From positions 36,233,212 through 36,297,211 of the forward strand of contig OX345636.1 of NCBI GenBank assembly GCA_947044365.1: DNA of 64,000 bases, written 5' to 3'. Source of the DNA: Petrosia ficiformis (taxonomy: Eukaryota > Porifera > Demospongiae > Haplosclerida > Petrosiidae). A program made the translations under genes and the position numbers. Below, piece after piece: positions 23,681-35,022 of the stretch. Numbering within the stretch: the stretch's first letter is position 1; each line of letters begins with the position of its first letter. The notes under the pieces were generated by a model, which saw nothing but the letters and a program-made list of their open reading frames with translations, searched no databases and had not been told where the DNA came from.

Positions 23681-24158
23681 TTCTTGAAAGTTTGCTGCAT
23701 TTTGAATATCCAACTGTTGTCTCTTCTCTTTCTCCTCTGCCAATTGTCTTCTCGTATCATTTACTTGTGTTTTATACAGTGTGAATTGTTGATCAATACC
23801 AGCTCTCTCTTCATCCCAATTATTCCTTTTTACTTCATTTTTGCGAATACATTTCTTAATTGGTTGCTTTCTTTCAAAAGTGTCGCATTTTCACTTTTTA
23901 TGAGTGCTATGTCAGATTTGAGACCTTCTATAGTGTTTTGCATATTATCACTTCTTCGTGAGCTTTTGTTCAATCAGATTTTTCATTATCAAAGTCCTCT
24001 TTGCACAATTGAGCCTATAGACAATAAACATGAATGAAGAATAAATAGCTACATGTAGAATAATTTTACACTAATCATCCTCATAGAACTATTACCTTGG
24101 CTTTTTCATGTTCTAGTTCATTTTGTAAGGACAACATCTTGTGGGTCAAGGTTTGCAC
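23681..24158 (-). pseudogene. Coiled-coil exons resembling NEMO/optineurin/TNIP ubiquitin-binding region, broken
   Basis: Two minus-strand exons. 24158-24096 reads VQTLTHKMLSLQNELEHEKA, phase 0 on both sides. 24014-23681 begins AQLCKEDFDNEKSD, then a TGA where related proteins have Arg, then TKAHEEV. This follows the UBAN pattern of TNIP, optineurin and NEMO (Q-x-x--DF--E---R-----E). The rest is heptad-rich coiled coil but needs two frame changes and ends AEEKEKRQQLDIQNAANFQE before a GTAAGA donor. One stop and two frameshifts argue for a pseudogene. A short piece of the preceding exon (24390-24415) also has a stop (TGA for Gly). Assignment to the UBAN family is by motif only. Confidence 0.5.
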
Positions 24159-25479
24159 CTAATAAGAATAGAAAATTAAAAAGTTTGACCGAGTATTATT
24201 GTAACTTATATAATGCTATTTGAATTGATCTATCAGATTGTTTTACATCAGTCAATAAGTAACTTATACACCTCTTGGTAAAACATATTGAAATTCCGTT
24301 AAAAGGTTTTGAGCATAAAAAAATTGCATTCTATTATAATTCACAACTGGCTGTACTCTAATTAGGTGAAATGATGACTAAAAAAACTAACCTCTTGTCA
24401 AGCAACCTGAAGCTATCTGATGTACTGCAAGTTTGGAACACGGGGCTATATGATAAATTTATTGATGGTTGACAATACACCTTCAACCTACAGATATTAG
24501 CAGTCTTTTTTAAGCATCGATCAGTTTTGGGAATCATCAGTTTCAGCTGGTTTTTGACTTCCTAAGCCGAAATAGGGACAGAGTCTCATTCGGGAGGATT
24601 GTCTCCAGCTTGAAGTCATTCTGGCAACCATTGAGGCGGATTTTCCAATGTATTCGAGCCTTCAGCATATTCTTTCTGGAAATGATTTTTGAGCGCTTCC
24701 AATGGAATATTACACCGTGGACCATCTCTTCCTTCCAGAAGTTCCCACACACAAGCCTTCCTATTTGTTAAAAACAATTTTTGAAGGCGACGGGACCTGG
24801 CAGGGTGATTCCGACTATTGCGGCCTGCATTTTGGCCTGCCTCGTTGTGCCGACTGGATTTTTCTGGTTCGGACTGTTGGGCAATGCCAGGAAAAACAGA
24901 CGAACTCTGTGGTCCATTGGCATGGGAATGCTGCTGATCTCTCCTCTGTTTCCTCCATCTCCATCCCTGTGAAGGGTGGAATGACCGCTTGGCAGCACCA
25001 TTCTCCATAATTTTCTCGCATAGAGAGGCCACTCTAGCAGTCTTCCACAACGGCTTCAAATGATGACCATTGGAAGTCCTCAGAGATATCATCTAAAGCA
25101 TTACAGACATAGTTTCGTAACTTCTTCTGATCCTCCTCAGTAACCTCCTGGACATAAAACCACTTGGGCCACGTGGAAGGTGATGAAGTAGTACCCACAG
25201 CCGAATGAGGACCACTAGGTTCAGTAGCCGGGTTCGAACTGTTGGGCTGGTTGGATCGGATAGGCTGTGGTGCACGTCCCCTTGACCGACGCTTTTTACC
25301 AGGGACATCATTACCTGTTTCTCCAGTATTATTCCTTAGAGACTTTTGGGTATCGATCCTGGACCCACGCCCCCCAGACCGATTTTTGCCCTTTCTTTTC
25401 CCTCTACCCTTGGAATTTCCATTCCGCTGGGTCTCTGGTACTCGCAGGGGGTTGTTACTGAAAAACTCAGTAACAGTGA

Positions 25480-25840
25480 TGGACTGGGGACGGCATTACC
25501 CGTTTCCCTATCGAGATGGTTTGGTCCTGTTTCTGAATGGGTTGTAGTCAAGACAGCACTATCTGTTTCTCGTCCACCTCCACTGGTATCAATGACAACA
25601 GGCAAGACAACATTATCTGTTTCTGTGCCTGGTGGAGGTGAGACGGCGTTAACTGTTCTTGTGTCTGTGGTGGTAAGACAGCATTACCTGTTCTTCCTCT
25701 GGGGCACTTATAGGAACAGAGGGGGACACATTTTGCTCCGACGACACAGGAGGAGGTAGGGTAATATTACCCTCCTGCCCCAGGGCGGCATAATCGGTTT
25801 CCTGGTTTGTATTGAGCCTGACGGCATCACCCGTTTCAGA
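25480..25840 (-). repeat. Degenerate repeats of about 60 bases in LINE coding region
   Basis: ACGGCATTACCCGTTTC-like units recur about seven times (25489, 25552, 25600, 25645, 25677, 25790, 25822, approximate). On the minus strand they encode short ETGNAV/ETDSAV/ETGDAV motifs separated by Pro/Ser/Thr. Confidence 0.6.
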
Positions 25841-26009
25841 GCACAGAGGAGGTGTCTTGGTGGTAGTAATAGACACCAGTAGTCCAGTAGGACTAAGGGA
25901 GACATCCCTCACGTAATGTGAGTTGCCAGCTGGTCCATGGTGCAGGGCTAAGTGGACACCATAACTCTGGCGGTCTTTGTTAGGGGAGTTATATTCACTT
26001 TTTTTTATT

Positions 26010-26225
26010 GTGTACAGTAGTCACCATCTCATTACTGATCTGGCTAGACCGAGACACTTCTCCAGTGATTACTAACTCATTATTGAGTCGGCGAGACTGG
26101 ACCTCACCATCAGAAAGATCTCCCCCCAGTGTTTGTCAGCTGATTGCTAAGCTGACTAGACTAAAGGATTTCACCAGTGGTCACCAACTAATCACTGAGG
26201 CGATTAGACTGGCTATCCCCCTGGC
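26010..26225. repeat. Imperfect tandem repeats of about 65 bases
   Basis: CCAGTGATTACTAACTCATT, CCAGTGTTTGTCAGCTGATT and CCAGTGGTCACCAACTAATC start successive units, each followed by a GAGACTGG/TAGACTGG-like end. They sit between the ETD-AV repeats and the 70-base repeats of the same element. Confidence 0.6.
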
Positions 26226-26252
26226 GGGTTTCGGTAACAGGCTGTAGAACTC

Positions 26253-26457
26253 CATCCTGGGAATATCCGGCCTCATCAAATGGAGAACCCATTCTCTGCA
26301 GCATTCCCATTGCACCTCAACACATCCTGGGAAAATCCGGCCTCATTGAACGGGAAAACTGTTCTCTGAGCATTCCCATTTCACCTTGACTCATCCTGGG
26401 AATATCCGGCCTCCATCGAAAGGACAACCCATTCTCTGAGCATTCCCCTTACACTTC
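26253..26457. repeat. Three 69-70 base tandem repeats
   Basis: Units begin CATCCTGGGAATATCCGGCC at 26253, 26323 and 26392, each with CATTCTCTG and GCATTCCC. They lie at the 5' end of the LINE on the minus strand, where tandem repeats in some LINEs act as promoter. Confidence 0.8.
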
Positions 26458-26504
26458 CAATGATCCTTAGGGAACCTCGATCTGGCGCACAAATAGGTTA
26501 AGCG

Positions 26505-26758
26505 CCTTGGCTATTGCAGTGTGGTCTTTCCACCCAACTTGGTCCACAACATCCATGCTTTATATAGTTGAGTTTCAAATTCCTAGAAGTGATGAGTGGC
26601 CTATTGGAACAATTCATCTTTTTATACTTGTTAATCCAGATAAGTTTGGAGCAGTTTTAAATATCAGTAATTTGCTTAATACAGAATATCCTGAAATTCG
26701 AGTAATAATTTTGTTTCAAACACACAAAATTACAGTAATAGCTGTTAATAAAAAGTAG
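26505..26758 (+). other. Unrecognised open frame
   Basis: A plus-strand frame ends with LVNPDKFGAVLNISNLLNTE and YPEIRVIILFQTHKITVIAV. It has a protein-like hydrophobic pattern but no motif I know. It starts inside the edge of the LINE, so the start is doubtful. Confidence 0.25.
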
Positions 26759-26867
26759 GCATTTCACTACTGCCCATTGTAAAATAATTATACTTAAAAA
26801 ATTATTTGTTATATATACTGTAAAAAAAAAAGCTATATGTTTTGCTAATCTGGCCTCACAATTATAA

Positions 26868-27312
26868 TTATATTATGTCAGTAACATATTTTTTGAGGTT
26901 GTCGTCAATGACTTTTCTTGTTTCCTTAGCATCTTTGGAAATTTTCTCCAATACTTCGATGTCAGCTTCCCATAGCATCTCACCATCTATTTTGTGCTGC
27001 AAAATTATTTCAGCTGCACTTTTGAGTACTTCAAACTGGCGACAGAATTCTGCTGTCTGAGGAGGTTGACATTTTACACCAAGTGGACTAATAGCCTGAC
27101 CTCCAAACTCTCTCATCACGGAAAATTTGAAATGCAAAAACGCCACAGGATTTTTTTTCATTCCGAGAAGATGTTTGAGTTGTTTATCTGGTAAATTGGA
27201 TATACTAGCTCCATTAACCTCCATATCTTCTGCAGATTCTACGTATTCCTCGTTAATGCCTATAGTTTTCTCATAAATTCTGCAACCTCTTTCACACTTA
27301 AATCAATCAAAC
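26868..27312 (-). pseudogene. SAM-domain exon, copy 1, with frameshift
   Basis: The exon begins after a CACTGTAG acceptor with GLIDLSVKEVAEFMRKL, which is the start of a SAM domain. An extra TA then gives a TAG stop. The rest continues in the other frame: EMEVNGASISNLPDKQLKHL-like, then GMKKNPVAFLHFKF, then a helical tail ending KKYVTDII and a stop at 26868. Comparison with copy 2 at 38134-37854 shows the 2-base insertion directly. SAM domains mediate protein oligomerisation. Copy 2 has no counterpart of the C-terminal helical tail after Phe-Glu. It could still make a truncated protein from an internal start. Confidence 0.65.
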
Positions 27313-27799
27313 CTACAGTGGTATTACAAATGAATATTCTTGTAACAGGTAGTATGAAAAAAACATACTTTTGTCTTGATTTGTATGTGTAATGTTTTCT
27401 GTGTGGGAGGTAATAATAATAATTATTACTAATTTAAGTTTAATTTGATAAAGAATAAATTTAAAACCAAGTATTTAGATTTCAGAATCATCTTTTTTTG
27501 CTGCATTCAACATAAAATCATGATTATGTACAATTTTAATAATAATATTATTCCCAAGACAACAATGCACAAATAATTCTACAGCATTAGCAGTACACTT
27601 TCGGGAGTTGCTAGTATATAGTATACGTAATTAATCATTAATTTGGTCACAATAATAAGTATATGCTTTTTGTTTGCATGTTATGATCATTGATTGTAAT
27701 TGGGCTGTAGTAATTGTTTTTGTGGCCTGCAATCATGTGTCACGGCGGAATGGAGTTAGATAAATATGTATTGTATGCTGGATAAGGAAATTGTGGCAC

Positions 27800-28020
27800 G
27801 CAAGGGGCTCGGTCAATTAATAGGCATGGCACAATATAGAGTGCACGCTTGAAGTTTACAGACCAGCAAGAAGAAAACGCTGTAGCTTACAAACAATCTG
27901 TTCTAGCTGAAATATATGATTATCTATACAATTCTACAAGAACCTTTAAAACATAATAACTATTGGATAACAACTATTTTGTTTTGTTTGAGGTGCGAGA
28001 AGTTTGGCTTTCTTTTTCAA
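27800..28020. mobile_element. MITE family B remnant, plus
   Basis: GGGGCTCGGTCAATTAATAG and CAGACCAGCAAGAAGAAAAC within the intron between the linker and SAM exons. A related remnant lies in the same intron of copy 2 (38640-38800), so the insertion predates the duplication. Confidence 0.6.
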
Positions 28021-28140
28021 TTAAATAAAAAAAGTTCAATATTAATTTCATATATATGCCAAACTGTTTAAGCAACATGGAATAGTGTAATTATTACAAG
28101 AGTACAACTGACAGTTGTTTACATTTTGGGGCTGCAATAC

Positions 28141-28277
28141 CTGAGAAAGAATCTGGAGTTTGTGTACAGTTGATATTGAGCAATGATGGCAGGACTTCAT
28201 TAGACATTTTGTCATCCCATGTCTGATAACTATCAACAGTATCAGCTTCATGTTTTTTGCTTAAGTCTACCTGGATT
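28141..28277 (-). CDS. Linker exon upstream of SAM domain, copy 1
   Basis: Reads IQVDLSKKHEADTVDSYQTW then DDKMSNEVLPSLLNINC and ends in a GTATTG donor. The codon phase matches the SAM exon (one leftover G). It is nearly identical to 39074-38938. As the SAM exon of this copy is frameshifted, the gene may be dead. Confidence 0.6.
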
Positions 28278-28499
28278 CTATAAAGTTAATGAGAAACCAT
28301 TATATAATTATATTATATAACTATAATTCCAAAAATATCTGGTAGCATCTGTCCATAGAAGAATATAAAACAATGAGGTTTGTAATTTTTAGCAAGAAAC
28401 CCATCTATTTATAACAACAGGACATTACTGGAAGGATCAGCTATATAAATTCTATGTCAATCTTTGTCGAATGAACCCTACTTAAGATGATGACATTCA

Positions 28500-28755
28500 T
28501 ATAGTTGTAGCTGTCAACATATAATATATTATTTATATATATATAATATATTATTTATATATATATATATAATATATAATATATATAATTATAATATATA
28601 TATAATTATATATATATATATATATATATACATATATAAATATATATATATATTATATATATATATAAATATATATATATAATATATAAATATATATAAA
28701 TATATATATATATTATATATATATATAAATATATATATATAATATATAAATATAA

Positions 28756-28795
<40 letters not shown>

Positions 28796-28943
28796 TAATA
28801 TATAATATATATAATATAAATATACATAATTATATATATTACTCTATATATTATATAAATATATATATATATATATAAGTTACTCTATATATATATATAT
28901 AATTATATATATATATATATATATAATTATATATATATATATA

Positions 28944-28974
<31 letters not shown>

Positions 28975-29110
28975 TTTATTTTATATTTATATATATATAT
29001 ATAATAATATAAAATATAATATATTTAAATATAATATATTTAAATATAATATAAATATATATATAAATATATATAATATATATAATTATATATAATATAA
29101 ATATATATAT
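28500..29110. repeat. AT-only satellite-like tract
   Basis: More than 600 bases almost entirely of A and T, with TATATAAATA and TATATAATATA subunits. It leads into the gap. All reading frames in it are artefacts. Confidence 0.9.
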
Positions 29111-29310
29111 NNNNNNNNNNNNNNNNNNNNNNNNNNNNNNNNNNNNNNNNNNNNNNNNNNNNNNNNNNNNNNNNNNNNNNNNNNNNNNNNNNNNNNNNNN
29201 NNNNNNNNNNNNNNNNNNNNNNNNNNNNNNNNNNNNNNNNNNNNNNNNNNNNNNNNNNNNNNNNNNNNNNNNNNNNNNNNNNNNNNNNNNNNNNNNNNNN
29301 NNNNNNNNNN
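29111..29310. other. Assembly gap of 200 N
   Basis: Exactly 200 N, a conventional scaffold-gap length, so the true distance is unknown. Sequence right of the gap (29311-29410) is a near copy of 24300-24420. Confidence 0.98.
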
Positions 29311-29385
29311 CTAAAAAATTGCATTCAATTAAAATTCACAACTGGCTGTACTCTACTTAGGTGAAATGATGACAAAAAAACCAAC

Positions 29386-29493
29386 CTCTTGTCCAGCAAC
29401 CTGAAGCTTTTGTCGAAGAGCATTGCAATCATTCACTATCTGACCCTTTTCGACAACAAGTTTCATTAAATTTTCTTCAGCTATTTGGAGCTC
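29386..29493 (-). CDS. Coiled-coil exon next to gap
   Basis: Reads ELQIAEENLMKLVVEKGQIV then NDCNALRQKLQVAGQE, 36 codons, phase 0, with a CAATAG acceptor and GTTGGT donor. The heptad pattern predicts a coiled coil. A decayed copy of its 3' end is at 24390-24415, next to the UBAN-like exons, so this exon probably belongs 5' of such exons in an intact gene. Confidence 0.6.
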
Positions 29494-30371
29494 CTATTGT
29501 GTACATGGAAATAGAAGTTAATCAAATATGGAAATCTCTTCACTTGTTTTATAGTTACTAGCACTGTACCGATAATTGGATATATAATCATTATTTGTAA
29601 TCATATGCCTTTATTCTTAGTATCAGTATGTCAGTTTGAGTGATGTAAACTGATATTGTAATGAGGAATCAGACAGTAGATGTAATATCAGACTGGTAAC
29701 AGTTAGGTAAAGGCAATTGGAATATTGGTATAATCCCATATGAACCACACCCATAGCCAGCATTCTGAATAGGAGTTCTGCTAATGTTGTGTGAAATGTG
29801 TGGATTTTTTAAATTAGCTAATTAATATTCATAGCAGGTGTGATCTGTTAAATTCACGTTCCCAGTACAGCTATTTTGGTATAAGTAGACCATCGTAGAA
29901 AAAAGCGTGAGTTTGGACTAGGGCTTAGCTCTATATGTATATATATATTTATATATATAAATATTTCATCGTTGCAAGTCTTTTTCAAAACAATCTAAGT
30001 TAATTGTGATCCAGATCATCACAAATGCTGGATCTACATTCACTATCATCACTATTTTCATCAATTTGAACTCAGTTTGTTACTGTTCCTACTCCAGAAG
30101 GTCGATTAACACTTTCCTGGTTAGATCTTTTAAAGTATTAAAGGCTAGCAGTTGCAAACTGAGAACTGGCCATAAAAGTGAGCTAAAGCACAACACATGC
30201 AATATCAGTATATGTGCATGTGTGAATGGTATGTGAAATGATGGTTTGACCAAATTTGCTGAACCCCTCTGGCTACGGGTCTGCTAACAGTTACTAAACG
30301 TTTACACATGAATGAACTTGATGAAAATGATGTATAATTATATATAAAATGTAGAAATGGGATAAGCAAAA

Positions 30372-31170
30372 TTATTGTTGCACCGATAAGCTGATATATA
30401 ATTGGTATCTGCCGAATTCGCATATTGGCGCTGGATAGGTATCAGCTTTTAATTATCCGATACATTATTTTTAACCCTTTAAGTCACAAAATTACCAAAA
30501 AATGTTGGGCGGGGTGTTTAATAAGTACTTCTTGTTACCTTTATAACTCTCACGTTTTGTAAAACTTTGGATTCAAACTTACTTTGTTGGAAAGGTGAGT
30601 TGTTAGACAAGCTATGCATGTAAAATTTATGTTTCGCTATTAGCAGGGAGAGTATGGCAAGCTGTTGAATGCATAGTAGTTCCAAGGCCAACGCCCACAT
30701 CTACACTCGCTCGTGTAACCTCCACATTTTAAATGACACAGACTTTTACAAGACCTTCTAAGAAAGCTGTAGATAACAAAATCATGTTTCGTTAGTTGCA
30801 GGAAAATAGCAAGGCGAGTGTTTGAAATTGCAGTGTTCAACCTGATAATAAGGTCTTTTTTCAACAGCTGGTGACATATATGACGAGAAACGCAACCGAT
30901 TAGATCCTGAAAGAGCTGAAACCCTCTTGTTCATTAAGAACAACTTTGACTTTAAGATCTAGTACATTTATGTATAATTAGTTAATTACTAATAACAAAA
31001 ACAAACCAAATCACATATTATATCTTCATTTTCACTTGTTGATTCATTAATCTTGTTTGATTATAATTATATAAAAAACATCTGTATCGGCATCTGTATC
31101 TGCAGTATTTGGAAATAAATATCTGTGTATCGAAATATTGGCAAATTTATGAATCGGTGCAACACTAAGT
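30372..31170 (+). mobile_element. hAT element remnant with terminal repeats and C-terminal coding piece
   Basis: TTGTTGCACCGAT at 30373 and its complement ATCGGTGCAACAC at 31154 form terminal inverted repeats of hAT type. Inside, 30868-30961 on the plus strand reads AGDIYDEKRNRLDPERAE then TLLFIKNNFDFKI and stop, the hAT C-terminal dimerisation block (AGDI---KR--L-PE-AE-L-FLK-N). The rest of the transposase is gone. Confidence 0.7.
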
Positions 31171-31439
31171 AAAATGACAACAAACAATGCAATAGCAAAT
31201 CATCACACAGCTGTAATTCGTAATGAAAACACAAATAATTTATTAAAACCACATTCACACAAAGATTCATCAATTTGAAATATTTGCTGTCATTGCTAAA
31301 ACATTCCTTTATTAGAAACTATTTTTACCACTGTGACAATGTGTTTCTTTACAGTGAAGAATTCATCATGCAAGACAAAGGAAGGTAAGTAAAAAAGGGA
31401 GAATTTTAGATAATAATTAAGCGTTTGATGCTTTTATCT

Positions 31440-31630
31440 GAAATGTAGGGATTGCTGTCCATACATTTAAATTACAAGTGATCAGCTGAAATCTCTGCTA
31501 ACACATAGAAGCAAGTCTTACTACACACATAAATTGTGATATATCAAGTGATTTTAGCACTAGTAATATATTGTAGATAGCCAAAGATTTTCTTTAAAGT
31601 AGGGAACTGGTGAGTGGCAAAACTGCAAGA
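31440..31630. mobile_element. MITE family C, reverse
   Basis: TTTAAATTACAAGTGATCAGC and TGAAATCTCTGCTAACA are the complement of the family C markers, followed by the TAGGGAACTGGTGAGTGGC region also present at 54.39 kb. Confidence 0.6.
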
Positions 31631-31989
31631 AGTGATGTATTTGTTGCCAAGGTAGCAACCATCCTAATCTTGTTCCTGTGTTTTTTCGGTTTGATATCCT
31701 TAAAAAGTTTTTTTTAATTTATTATTTTTGTTTCATTTCTATTTTAAAATAACGTCGTATAATAATCTGTTGAAGTGCATCATTTCATAGTTGGATGTTA
31801 TCCAATGCATCAATAGCTGGGAACAGAGAACGTCAGTAGTTTGTGTGTTTTGAGTATCAAACATGTGATGAGTATTCTGTTTCATTTACAACATTAATAT
31901 TTTGTGTAGGAATATATACACACGAAAGCATCTATATCCATCTTAATTAATAGGTGTGGAGAATTACAAATGGCATCCTATTATAACAA

Positions 31990-32640
31990 GTTGCTGAAAT
32001 ATTCGTTGACTCTGTGCAGTTATTCATGATGAAGCGGCATTTAGATCTAAAACTACATCAATGGGACATACTTACACAACTATTTACAGAGTTAAAACCT
32101 CTACAAGTGGCTACAAATGCACTTTGTGATGAAAATGTGTCTGTTTCTTCGATATATCCAGTACTTAATGGTTTAATCAGTAAAAACCTTGCACTCAATC
32201 ACTGTCAATGAATGATTTACCAACTATAAGAAATTTTAAAGACACAGTCAAAAAAGAGTTGATTCGCCAGTTCGATGTTAACATTCCAAATTTTGATTCT
32301 GTATAATTACTGTTGCTTTACATCTTCGATACCATTGACTGAAATTTCTTTCCACTACTCAAAAGCTAAAGGTCTAAGAAAATGTAAAAGATATGGTTAC
32401 GAATATTTATGACAGCGAGTGTGCTGAAAATTGTTTACGACCCTTCTCCAAAATGTTGAAACAGCAATGTCATTTTTACTTTGGGAATCCAAATGGTTGT
32501 GATGGAATATATAATGAAGTAGAGTCTTATTTCAAGGAACACTTGTTATCTCAATATGGAAATGAACTTGAATGGTAGAGCAACAATGAAGGCTACTGTT
32601 TCTAAGTTAGCAAAGATGTACTTAATAGTCTCAGCCACAT
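31990..32640 (+). pseudogene. hAT (ZBED-like) transposase fragment
   Basis: The first frame (32014-32211) has QWDILTQLFTELKPLQVATN then VSVSSIYPVLNGLI, the W--L--L---LKP---AT-----------YP-L--L pattern of hAT/ZBED transposases. It stops early and continues in other frames (TIRNFKDTVKKEL, then YFKEHLL at 32540). Several stops make it inactive. Confidence 0.75.
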
Positions 32641-33129
32641 CTGTACTGTCCGAAAATTTTTTTTACTGCTGCCTTTATAGTAATAAATGCATATAAGGAA
32701 CCAAATGGTTGATTGTTCAGTATTAGGACAATCATCACATAGAGTACATTTATCCCACATTTTTTCTATATCCTTATCTGACAGTGACTTAGCTGAATTC
32801 AGCCGATTTCCTTTACCAATACATTTAAGCTGTTTTCTTGCAGTGACAAAAATTGTTGTCAAGTTCTACCGGGGTATTACTTTTATGTTCCTGTTTTCTC
32901 CTTTCAATACACACCATTTACAAAATGTTATCCAAATATTGATATCTGAAATTGTTTTATGTGTAGTGTCGTTATTTTTTGCGTTTGTTAATAAACTAAT
33001 CAATGTCTTTTGGTGTTGCCATTTCTTTAATTTTGCATTCATAGTAACCAATTCGCCATGAAAGTAGTGTGCTTCATTAGTATGATAGATAAACACTGTA
33101 TCATTCAGACACCAGGAAATATTACTCAT
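32602..33129 (-). pseudogene. Crypton-like / DUF3504 tyrosine-recombinase fragment
   Basis: Frames at 33129-32866 and 32862-32602 read on from one another. The second has KQLKCIGKGNRLNSAKSLSD then KDIEKMWDK and NTEQSTIWFLICIYYYKG. This matches the KGN-PN-A--L---E---LW----LG---P--L--T-WF motif of the KIAA1958/ZMYM/QRICH1 DUF3504 domain, which derives from Crypton recombinases. The catalytic C-terminal part is missing, so this is a dead fragment. It is tail to tail with the hAT fragment. Confidence 0.6.
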
Positions 33130-33329
33130 TGGATACGCTTATTGCCACTTGTTATTTGGACTCCTGGCAATACTAGTATATCCAACTCATGATATTTCCG
33201 GGTGTCTGGGTAATAAACATAGTACTTATAATAAATACTACTGAACAACTCTGCATTACACTTTGTGTATACTCTTCTTCTTCTGGACATCATATTCCCA
33301 CAGCAAATATTAATATTGTAGGTGAAACA

Positions 33330-34760
33330 CAATAATCATCGCATATTTGATACTCAAGCACACAAAAGAGGCTGACCTCCCTGTTCCTAGTCTGGCATTG
33401 CTACATCCTTTTAATAGAAGAGGAAGTGTCTGATAGTGTTAGCACTAGTCTTGTCCCGAGCCACGCTCTTAACAAGTGAATGGGCGTCTGGTGACTTTAG
33501 TCACATTTCCTGGCATTTTTGACAGGTATGTCGTAAATTGTTGTTGATGATGCTTAGTTGCAGGTGGAGTTGTAATCTACAAAACAGCATTGAAGGCTAC
33601 ATCTGGAGAATTTAAAACCTTTCCTCTATTCCTTGAGCAAAAATCTGGACACTAACCATACAATTTCAAGCTTTGTTGATAGTGGACAGACTGGAGACAA
33701 TTTGGGTAAGTGTACATCATTTCTTTCATTCTTATACAGTGCACTACACAACAGGAAAGCGAGAAGTAAGATAAGGAAGCTATACATAATTTGAAAAGTT
33801 CTTCTGCTTTGTGTTATGCCAATCCCCACAGGAGCATTGGTGTCAGGATGTTCCGCTATGTTGCTTGTACTCCATGTTTCAATGTGATGCGTGGGCAAAA
33901 ACTACGAAGTCATATAAAAACTTTAATCTCATTTATTTAGCCAGAAATCTAACTAAAGTCATTTTCGCTCGTTTAGAGCATGGAGGCCTGGAGATGAGAC
34001 TACATTAGCACAAAGTAGTTTGGTCCTCAGATTGTCACATCATCAAAAGGGCGAAAGGCAGTGTTGTTGTAAGTAACACAATTCTTGTCAATGACATCTT
34101 TTGGATCTGGAATTTAGGGTCTCCATTCAAATCATGTAGAATTTAATTATATGTCTATGTCAATGGACAGGTGTGCAGTTAATCATGGAAGAAGAAGAGA
34201 TATACATTATTGCTGTGTCCAGACTGTTAGGAATAAAGCTATAAAGTTAGCTGTACTGTATTCTTTCCAGAAACTTGGGTTTGACTGACCCACTGATAAG
34301 CTAGCTCTAGTAGTTACAGAGTTTATTTGAGTGAAAGATGTCATTGTTATTATACTGGGAAAATCACTCTACTTGTGACTCTCCCATATGTAGTAGATGT
34401 AACACAAGATACTGTTATCATAGCTCTACTCAGAAGATAAAGATAAAGAAAAGAATCCAGATTTATAATTATACATGATTCTGGCTGTCAGCTTCCTCCT
34501 TTGTTAAGTATGGAAATTGTATCTGGATTACCCAATGCTACAATCTATTTAGAATAAGTCTACCATTTTCCGGCAGTCATTCTCTAATAATTAATTTTCA
34601 TAACACATGTTTGGAACTAATAATGAATCTTAGAAAACAGGAACTGCTTGAAGCCAAAGCACATCAAAAGTAGAAAGAAAGTCATAAGAGAAGACGACTT
34701 TTAAACACTTTGACTTAGCAAAAGTGTGTTTGTGTTATATCATACTAAGTATACTAGTAC
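33330..34760. other. Intergenic sequence without recognised feature
   Basis: No supported gene or repeat. Short frames here lack protein-like patterns. Confidence 0.4.
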
Positions 34761-34795
34761 ATGTACATTTCTGTAATCATATTTAAAGAAAACAG

Positions 34796-35022
34796 CAGGA
34801 TGTTCAGGGTACGGCTGCTAAGCACAAGTTGGAGTCTTTTCATGAAAAGGAGGGTAGATTGCATAGAGAAGCTCAGGCACAGACTGCTAAGTGAAAGTCG
34901 GAGTCTCTTCATGAAAAGGAGATGAGATTACACAGAGATGCTCAGGACAGGACTGCTAAGCACAAGGCAGAGTCTCTTCCAGAAAAGGAGATGAGATTAC
35001 ACAGAGATGCTCAGGCCAGGAC
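34796..35022 (+). repeat. 66-base coding-type tandem repeat
   Basis: Three and a half units, each encoding about 22 residues of the form TAKHK-ESLHEKEMRLHRDAQ. Similar Arg/Glu/Lys-rich 22-residue repeats precede the replicase in some invertebrate transposon proteins (Helitron-like). A TGA in the second unit shows decay. I see no adjoining helicase, so the element class is uncertain. Confidence 0.6.

Larger units (their letters stand above)
24430..26500 (-). mobile_element. LINE-type retrotransposon, 5' part
   Basis: A block clearly richer in GC than its surroundings. Minus-strand frames, shifted several times, include RSRRLQKLFLTNRKACVWEL then RCNIPLEALKNHFQKEY at 24750-24620. This resembles the segment just before the reverse transcriptase in several non-LTR elements (LF--NRK--V--IL-G---C-IPL----HF---Y). 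Upstream lies a Pro/Thr/Glu-rich region with ETD-AV repeats (25336-25912). The reverse transcriptase is missing, so the copy is truncated. It breaks the coiled-coil exon copy at 24416. The class is fairly likely; the clade is not determined. Confidence 0.6.

Noticed and set aside
24702..25547. Plus-strand open frames in the GC-richer block
   Set aside because: They are shadows of the minus-strand LINE frames.
28606..29324. Reading frames of Tyr/Ile repeats and a frame across the N run
   Set aside because: They arise from AT-only sequence and the gap; not genes.
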